From assembly GCA_040080915.1 (NCBI GenBank), contig JBEBHD010000070.1, forward strand, positions 1 through 19,129: a stretch of 19,129 nucleotides of DNA, in the 5' to 3' direction. Below are positions 15,528-19,129 of this stretch, piece after piece. The translations under genes were made by a program, and so were the position numbers. Under the pieces are notes generated by a model, which ran no database searches, had not been told where the DNA came from, and saw only the letters and a list, made by a program, of their open reading frames with translations. The DNA comes from M3007 sp040080915 (lineage in GTDB: Bacteria > Bacteroidota > Bacteroidia > Chitinophagales > Saprospiraceae). Each line of letters opens with the position of its first letter. Position 1 is the stretch's first letter.

Positions 15528-16349
15528 ATGACAGTCCACGAAAGCCTGCCTCGTCTCAAACACGCCGATTCTGGCAATTTTTTCCTCATCGCCGGCCCCT
15601 GCGCCATCGAGGGCGAGCAAATGGCGTTCGACATCGCCGGGCGCGTCCGCGACATTTGCGACCGCCTCGCCATCCCCTACATTTTCAAGGGCAGCTACCG
15701 AAAAGCCAACCGCAGCAAACGCGACTCGTTCACTGGTATCGGCGACGAACGGGCGCTTGGCATCCTCCGGGCGGTGGGCCAGACGCTCGACCTGCCCGTG
15801 ACCACCGACATCCACACCGATGCGGAGGCGGCCCTTGCCGCCGAATATGTGGACGTGCTGCAAATCCCAGCCTTCCTGTGCCGCCAAAGCAGCCTGCTGA
15901 GCGCCGCTGCCCAAACGGGCAAGGTGGTCAACATCAAAAAAGGACAGTTCGTCAGCCCCGAAGCCATGCAGTTTGCCCGCGAAAAAGTGCTTGAGGAGGG
16001 CAACCCCAACGTATGGCTCACCGAGCGAGGGGCCATGTTCGGCTACCAGGACCTCGTCGTGGATTTCCGGGGCATACCCGCCATGCAGGCGTTTGGCAGT
16101 GCGGTGGTGCTGGATTGCACGCACTCCCTCCAGCAACCCAACCAGAGCAGCGGTGTCACCGGCGGGCGGCCCGCCCTCATCGAGACCATCGCACAAGCCG
16201 GGGTGGCCGTTGGTGCCGACGGGCTGTTCATCGAAACCCACCCCCGGCCAGCCGAAGCCAAGTCCGACGGGGCCAACATGCTGCCGCTGGATCAGTTGGA
16301 AAAATTGTTGGAAAAACTTGTTCGGATACGGCAGGCCAGCCGCGATTGA
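15528..16349 (+). CDS. kdsA: 3-deoxy-8-phosphooctulonate synthase (KDO-8-P synthase)
   Basis: The protein has 273 residues from the ATG at 15528, which lies just after a good promoter; the frame open upstream reads through repeat DNA. KdsA condenses phosphoenolpyruvate with arabinose-5-phosphate to make KDO-8-P for the LPS inner core. Conserved segments are IAGPCAIE (21-28), FKGSYRKANRS (53-63), TTDIHTDAEA, VLQIPAFLCRQSSLL, VNIKKGQFVSP, LTERGAMFGYQDLVVDFRGI, DCTHSLQQP, FIETHPRP and AKSDGANMLP. C25 in GPC, H199, E236 and D247 line up with the metal ligands of the Aquifex enzyme. This indicates the metal-dependent class, unlike the E. coli enzyme, which has Asn in place of the Cys. It appears monocistronic. 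Confidence 0.94.
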   Translation: MTVHESLPRLKHADSGNFFLIAGPCAIEGEQMAFDIAGRVRDICDRLAIPYIFKGSYRKANRSKRDSFTGIGDERALGILRAVGQTLDLPVTTDIHTDAEAALAAEYVDVLQIPAFLCRQSSLLSAAAQTGKVVNIKKGQFVSPEAMQFAREKVLEEGNPNVWLTERGAMFGYQDLVVDFRGIPAMQAFGSAVVLDCTHSLQQPNQSSGVTGGRPALIETIAQAGVAVGADGLFIETHPRPAEAKSDGANMLPLDQLEKLLEKLVRIRQASRD

Positions 16350-16405
16350 GCCAGCGGCCGAAAAGTGTCCAATATGTTCATTTCGTGAATTTAAAAACGG
16401 GCTTA

Positions 16406-16435
16406 TTGGAAATTGTACGGCTTACACTACTTTTA
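16406..16435 (+). promoter_or_regulatory. Likely promoter of the exbB-exbD-exbD-tonB operon
   Basis: TTG at 16406-16408, 19 nt, then TACTTTTA at 16428-16435, one mismatch from TAnnTTTG. The predicted transcript would have a leader of about 210 nt before the exbB ATG at 16651. I see no strong terminator after kdsA and no other gene in 16350-16650. Confidence 0.45.
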
Positions 16436-16650
16436 CCGCCGCAAAAAAGCCGCCTCCGTAGGAAAACTGCGCCTGTTATTGCTTTGACATTTTTTTTCGT
16501 TGCCGCACACCATGTTTCCGACCTGCCGCATCTTATGCGACGTACGGGCAAGGAACCGCCTGCGAAATCGAATCCGAGGCATGACCGCTGCTTTCTGCAA
16601 GGAGTCTTTTTCAGATCAGTCCATTCATTAATTCAAAACTTAAAAGCAGC

Positions 16651-17478
16651 ATGACAGCAGCAAAGAACACTCCTGCCAAAATTCAACAAGGCGAAAACTC
16701 CGGTTCGATCTTCCCGTACATCGCGATCCCGGCCTGCTTCGTTCTTTCGACCTTGATCTTTTTGTTCGTTTTTGGCGATCCGTCGCACTTTGTGGACGGC
16801 GACCCCACCAAGGACCCCCTGCCCGGTGATTATTTTGGTACAATTTACAAAGGTGGCTGGGTGGTACCTGTGTTGTTAGGTATGTTTTTCGTTACCATCG
16901 TTTTTGTGTTGGAGCGCTTTATCACGCTGAAAAAAGCCACCGGCTCCGGCAAAATTGACGACTTTGTGAAAGGCCTCAAGGCCGCATTGGATCGGGGCGA
17001 CATGGCCGCAGCCGTTTCGGCCTGCGACCGGCAAAAAGGCTCGGTAGCCAACGTGGTGCGGGCCGGTTTGGCCAAGTACAGCGAAATGGAAACCGTGAGC
17101 GGCATGGAAAAAGACGAAAAAGTGCTGGCCATCCAAAAAGAAGTGGAGGAAGCCACCACGCTCGAACTGCCCATGTTGGAGAAAAACCTCAACATCCTCG
17201 CCACGCTGGCATCCACCGCGACCCTCATCGGTCTGTTCGGTACGGTATTGGGGATGATTCGCGCCTTCGCCGCTCTGTCCACTGCCGGTGCGCCGGACTC
17301 CAGCGCGCTCGCTATGGGTATCTCGGAGGCCCTTATCAACACCGCTCTCGGTATCGGCACGTCTGCCATCGCCATCGTTTTCTACAACTTCTTCACGGCG
17401 CGAATTGACGGTATGACTTACCGCATTGACGAGGCCGGTTACAGCCTGACGCAAACCTTTGCGTCCAAACATCACTAA
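16651..17478 (+). CDS. exbB: ExbB/TolQ/MotA-family proton channel subunit
   Basis: The protein has 275 residues. TM helices lie near 20-42 (IFPYIAIPACFVLSTLIFLF), 69-92 (GWVVPVLLGMFFVTIVFVLE), 181-207 (LASTATLIGLFGTVLGMIRA) and 222-248 (MGISEALINTALGIGTSAIA). The last two helices with GLFGTVLGM and the small-residue TALGIGTSAIAI stretch are the MotA_ExbB signature. The first helix is extra compared with the three-helix E. coli ExbB, as often in Bacteroidota. Between TM2 and TM3 is the usual cytoplasmic helical domain. ExbB pentamers surround ExbD and convert proton flow into force on TonB. It leads a cluster with two exbD genes and tonB, all on the same strand. Confidence 0.92.
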   Translation: MTAAKNTPAKIQQGENSGSIFPYIAIPACFVLSTLIFLFVFGDPSHFVDGDPTKDPLPGDYFGTIYKGGWVVPVLLGMFFVTIVFVLERFITLKKATGSGKIDDFVKGLKAALDRGDMAAAVSACDRQKGSVANVVRAGLAKYSEMETVSGMEKDEKVLAIQKEVEEATTLELPMLEKNLNILATLASTATLIGLFGTVLGMIRAFAALSTAGAPDSSALAMGISEALINTALGIGTSAIAIVFYNFFTARIDGMTYRIDEAGYSLTQTFASKHH

Positions 17479-17546
17479 TTCCAGCACCGGAAACCGGGCC
17501 AATCGGCCCGACACCTGTGCCGATCATAACTAAACTTACATGCTTT

Positions 17547-18191
17547 ATGCCAAAACATAAGCCGAGCCGGCATTCTCCCTCTGTGGACATGACGGCCATG
17601 TGTGACGTGTCGTTCCTCTTGCTCACGTTCTTCATGCTCACGGCAAAAGCCAAACCGCAGGAGCCTGTGGTCGTGGACACACCGTCGTCTATTTCCGAAA
17701 CAAAACTGCCCGATGCAGGTACGTTGACGATTCTCGTGGACAAAGATGGCCGGGTGTTTCTCGACATGGCTGGCACCCATACACGCCGCCTGCTGATTGA
17801 CACCATGAACGCCAACTACGGCATGCGCCTGACGGAGGAGGAAAAAAACAAGTTCGCGTACTACGGCACCTTCGGCGTGCCCTGCAAGGACTTGAAAAAA
17901 TGGATATCCCTGCCCAACGACGAACGGCTCAACGCCAAAGTGCCCGGCATACCGGCTGACTCCGTTGGCAACGAGCTCGGCCCCTGGGTACACAACGCCC
18001 GACGCGCGCAGTTTGCCCTAAAACAATTAGGCCAAGTCAGGGAAGAGTACGTCATCGTGGTAAAGGCCGACAAAGACACGCCCTACTCGGCGGTACAAAA
18101 GGTCGTCAACACGCTGGTGGACTTTAACGTGAACAAGTTCAACCTGATCACCAACACGGAGGCTGACCCGAACAAAACGGATGCGCTTTGA
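17547..18191 (+). CDS. exbD: ExbD/TolR-family protein, first copy
   Basis: The protein has 214 residues from the ATG at 17547. A GTG at 17517 would add 10 residues that do not fit the family, so I rejected it. A short basic N-terminus (MPKHKPSRHSPSVDMTAMCD) leads into one TM helix (VSFLLLTFFMLTAK). The Asp in MCDVSF is the conserved proton-carrying residue. The periplasmic domain has TLTILVDKDGRVFLD and, after a long insert at about 80-160 (LTEEEKNKFAYYGTF... LPNDERLNAKVPGIPADS), the core EEYVIVVKADKDTPYSAVQK. The insert makes it much longer than E. coli ExbD (about 140 residues). It lies 68 bp behind exbB. Confidence 0.9.
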   Translation: MPKHKPSRHSPSVDMTAMCDVSFLLLTFFMLTAKAKPQEPVVVDTPSSISETKLPDAGTLTILVDKDGRVFLDMAGTHTRRLLIDTMNANYGMRLTEEEKNKFAYYGTFGVPCKDLKKWISLPNDERLNAKVPGIPADSVGNELGPWVHNARRAQFALKQLGQVREEYVIVVKADKDTPYSAVQKVVNTLVDFNVNKFNLITNTEADPNKTDAL

Positions 18192-18244
18192 TTGCCCAAA
18201 CGTTCGTTTCAAAAACATTTCATCACCATTAACAGCATACCAAC

Positions 18245-18871
18245 ATGGCTGAAATACAAACCGCGGATAGTGGTGCCAGAAAAAAAGGCGGAGGAAAGGT
18301 GCGTTCCAAGAAGATGTCAACCCGCGTTGACCTCACGCCCATGGTGGACTTGGCCTTCCTGCTCATTACGTTCTTCATGCTGACCACTACACTGGCCAAA
18401 CCACAGATTATGCCCGTGGTCATGCCCGAAAAGGACGTGGACAAGGATAAATTAGAGCCTACAAAAGAATCCCAGGTACTCACCCTTTTACTCGGGCCTG
18501 ACGACAAGGTGTACTACTACGAAGGCATCACCGATGCCAAATTGGACTCGACCGACTACTCGGCGGAAGGCTTGCGCAAGGTGATACTGGACAAAAAGGA
18601 TCGGGTAAAAACACAGCATGGCGATGCCGAAAAGGATGACCCGAAAAACCCGGGGCAGAAAAAAAAGGTGTCCAAACTCAACGTGATCATCAAGCCGACC
18701 AAGGACTCGCGGTACAAAAACCTCGTGGATGCCTTCGATGAGATGAAGATCACGAACGTGGCGCTGTACGTCCTGTTAGACATTTCCGATCAGGAGATGG
18801 AGTTTATCAAAAACCCGGCGGGCGGGCTGAAATTTTCCGTAGATGAACAAGTTCAAGCAACCACCAAGTAG
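18245..18871 (+). CDS. exbD: ExbD/TolR-family protein, second copy
   Basis: The protein has 208 residues. A basic cytoplasmic tail (ARKKGGGKVRSKKMSTRVDL) precedes TPMVDLAFLLITFFMLTTTL, a single TM helix with the conserved channel Asp. The periplasmic part has SQVLTLLLGPDDKVYYYEGI, a lysine- and aspartate-rich insert at about 118-145 (QHGDAEKDDPKNPGQKKK), and the core SKLNVIIKPTKDSRYKNLVD. It differs clearly from the first copy, so the pair are old paralogues and not a recent duplication. The two could form a heterodimer in the ExbB ring (inference). It lies 53 bp behind the first exbD and 50 bp before tonB. Confidence 0.9.
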   Translation: MAEIQTADSGARKKGGGKVRSKKMSTRVDLTPMVDLAFLLITFFMLTTTLAKPQIMPVVMPEKDVDKDKLEPTKESQVLTLLLGPDDKVYYYEGITDAKLDSTDYSAEGLRKVILDKKDRVKTQHGDAEKDDPKNPGQKKKVSKLNVIIKPTKDSRYKNLVDAFDEMKITNVALYVLLDISDQEMEFIKNPAGGLKFSVDEQVQATTK

Positions 18872-18921
18872 TTATCCGAGATTGCTGAACTCAATGTTAC
18901 AAACAATTAAAAACTGATATT

Positions 18922-19129
18922 ATGGCTGAATCAAAAGGAGCCGCTGGGTACCGGGACATGCTGGACATCATCTTTGCCGACCGGAACAAGGCTTACGGCG
19001 CGTACCAGTTGCGGCGTTCCTACCCGCAATACGTGGGGCGTGCATTGGGTGTAGGCGTTGCGCTCATCATTTTCTTCTTTTCGTTCCCGTTCATCCTGTC
19101 CAAAATTTCGGGCGTGCTGGAAGATGATC
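18922..19129 (+). CDS. tonB: Energy transducer TonB, N-terminal fragment (cut by window end)
   Basis: Only the first 69 codons are present. The sequence DMLDIIFADRNKAYGAYQLR followed by a TM helix (ALGVGVALIIFFFSFPFILS) is the usual N-terminus of Bacteroidota TonB homologues. In these a cytoplasmic segment, DxIFxxRNKxYGAYxLR, precedes the helix. The C-terminal TonB domain is outside the window. The position right after exbB-exbD-exbD supports the call. TonB would span the periplasm and energise TonB-dependent outer-membrane transporters. Confidence 0.85.
   Translation, partial: MAESKGAAGYRDMLDIIFADRNKAYGAYQLRRSYPQYVGRALGVGVALIIFFFSFPFILSKISGVLEDD

Noticed and set aside
15462..16241. 259-residue minus-strand open frame
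   Set aside because: It is antisense to kdsA, whose family motifs are complete.

Overview
The window looks like a chromosomal segment of a GC-rich member of the Bacteroidota, most like the Saprospiria (Haliscomenobacter/Lewinella type). The evidence is: two intact or partial secreted enzymes and one gene fossil built like type IX secretion (T9SS) cargo, Bacteroidota-type promoters (TTG, about 19 nt, TAnnTTTG), a Bacteroidota-type LptC lipoprotein, a cysteine-type KdsA, and an ExbB-ExbD-ExbD-TonB cluster. The phylum call is firm. The class-level call is inference from gene style only.

Layout. Positions 1-5497 (minus) hold most of a giant secreted M43 metalloprotease whose C-terminus lies beyond the window. 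Next come a palindrome-rich intergenic stretch (5607-5710), a small secreted coiled-coil protein of unknown role (5760-6443, minus) and a divergent GbsR/MarR-type regulator (6716-7216, plus). A FemAB/GNAT-like acyltransferase (7226-8146, minus) converges on the regulator. On the plus strand, a polytopic membrane protein (8210-8716) and lptC (8747-9301) share a promoter that overlaps the acyltransferase start codon.

Positions 9302-9985 are a decayed zone. It has a possible gene stub overlapping the lptC stop and a frameshifted, internally deleted remnant of an NHL-repeat protein that still carries a T9SS sorting domain. A Uma2-family nuclease gene (9986-10573) follows. A minus-strand run then reads M14 carboxypeptidase with a T9SS tail (15217-12821), corA (12808-11750) and dinB (11724-10594).

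A 310-bp intergenic region (15218-15527) carries a long hairpin-forming palindrome typical of dispersed repeats, followed by the kdsA promoter. kdsA (15528-16349) belongs to lipid A/LPS core synthesis, and lptC belongs to LPS export. The right end is a TonB energy-transduction operon: exbB, two exbD paralogues and the start of tonB (18922, running off the window).

Together the genes describe an envelope-centred region: LPS synthesis and export, proton-motive-force coupling to the outer membrane, Mg2+ uptake and T9SS-exported proteases. I found no tRNA, rRNA, CRISPR array, prophage or intact insertion sequence. No obviously new multi-gene system is visible. The least explained items are the two intergenic palindrome families, the eroded locus behind lptC, and the secreted coiled-coil protein beside the GbsR-type regulator.
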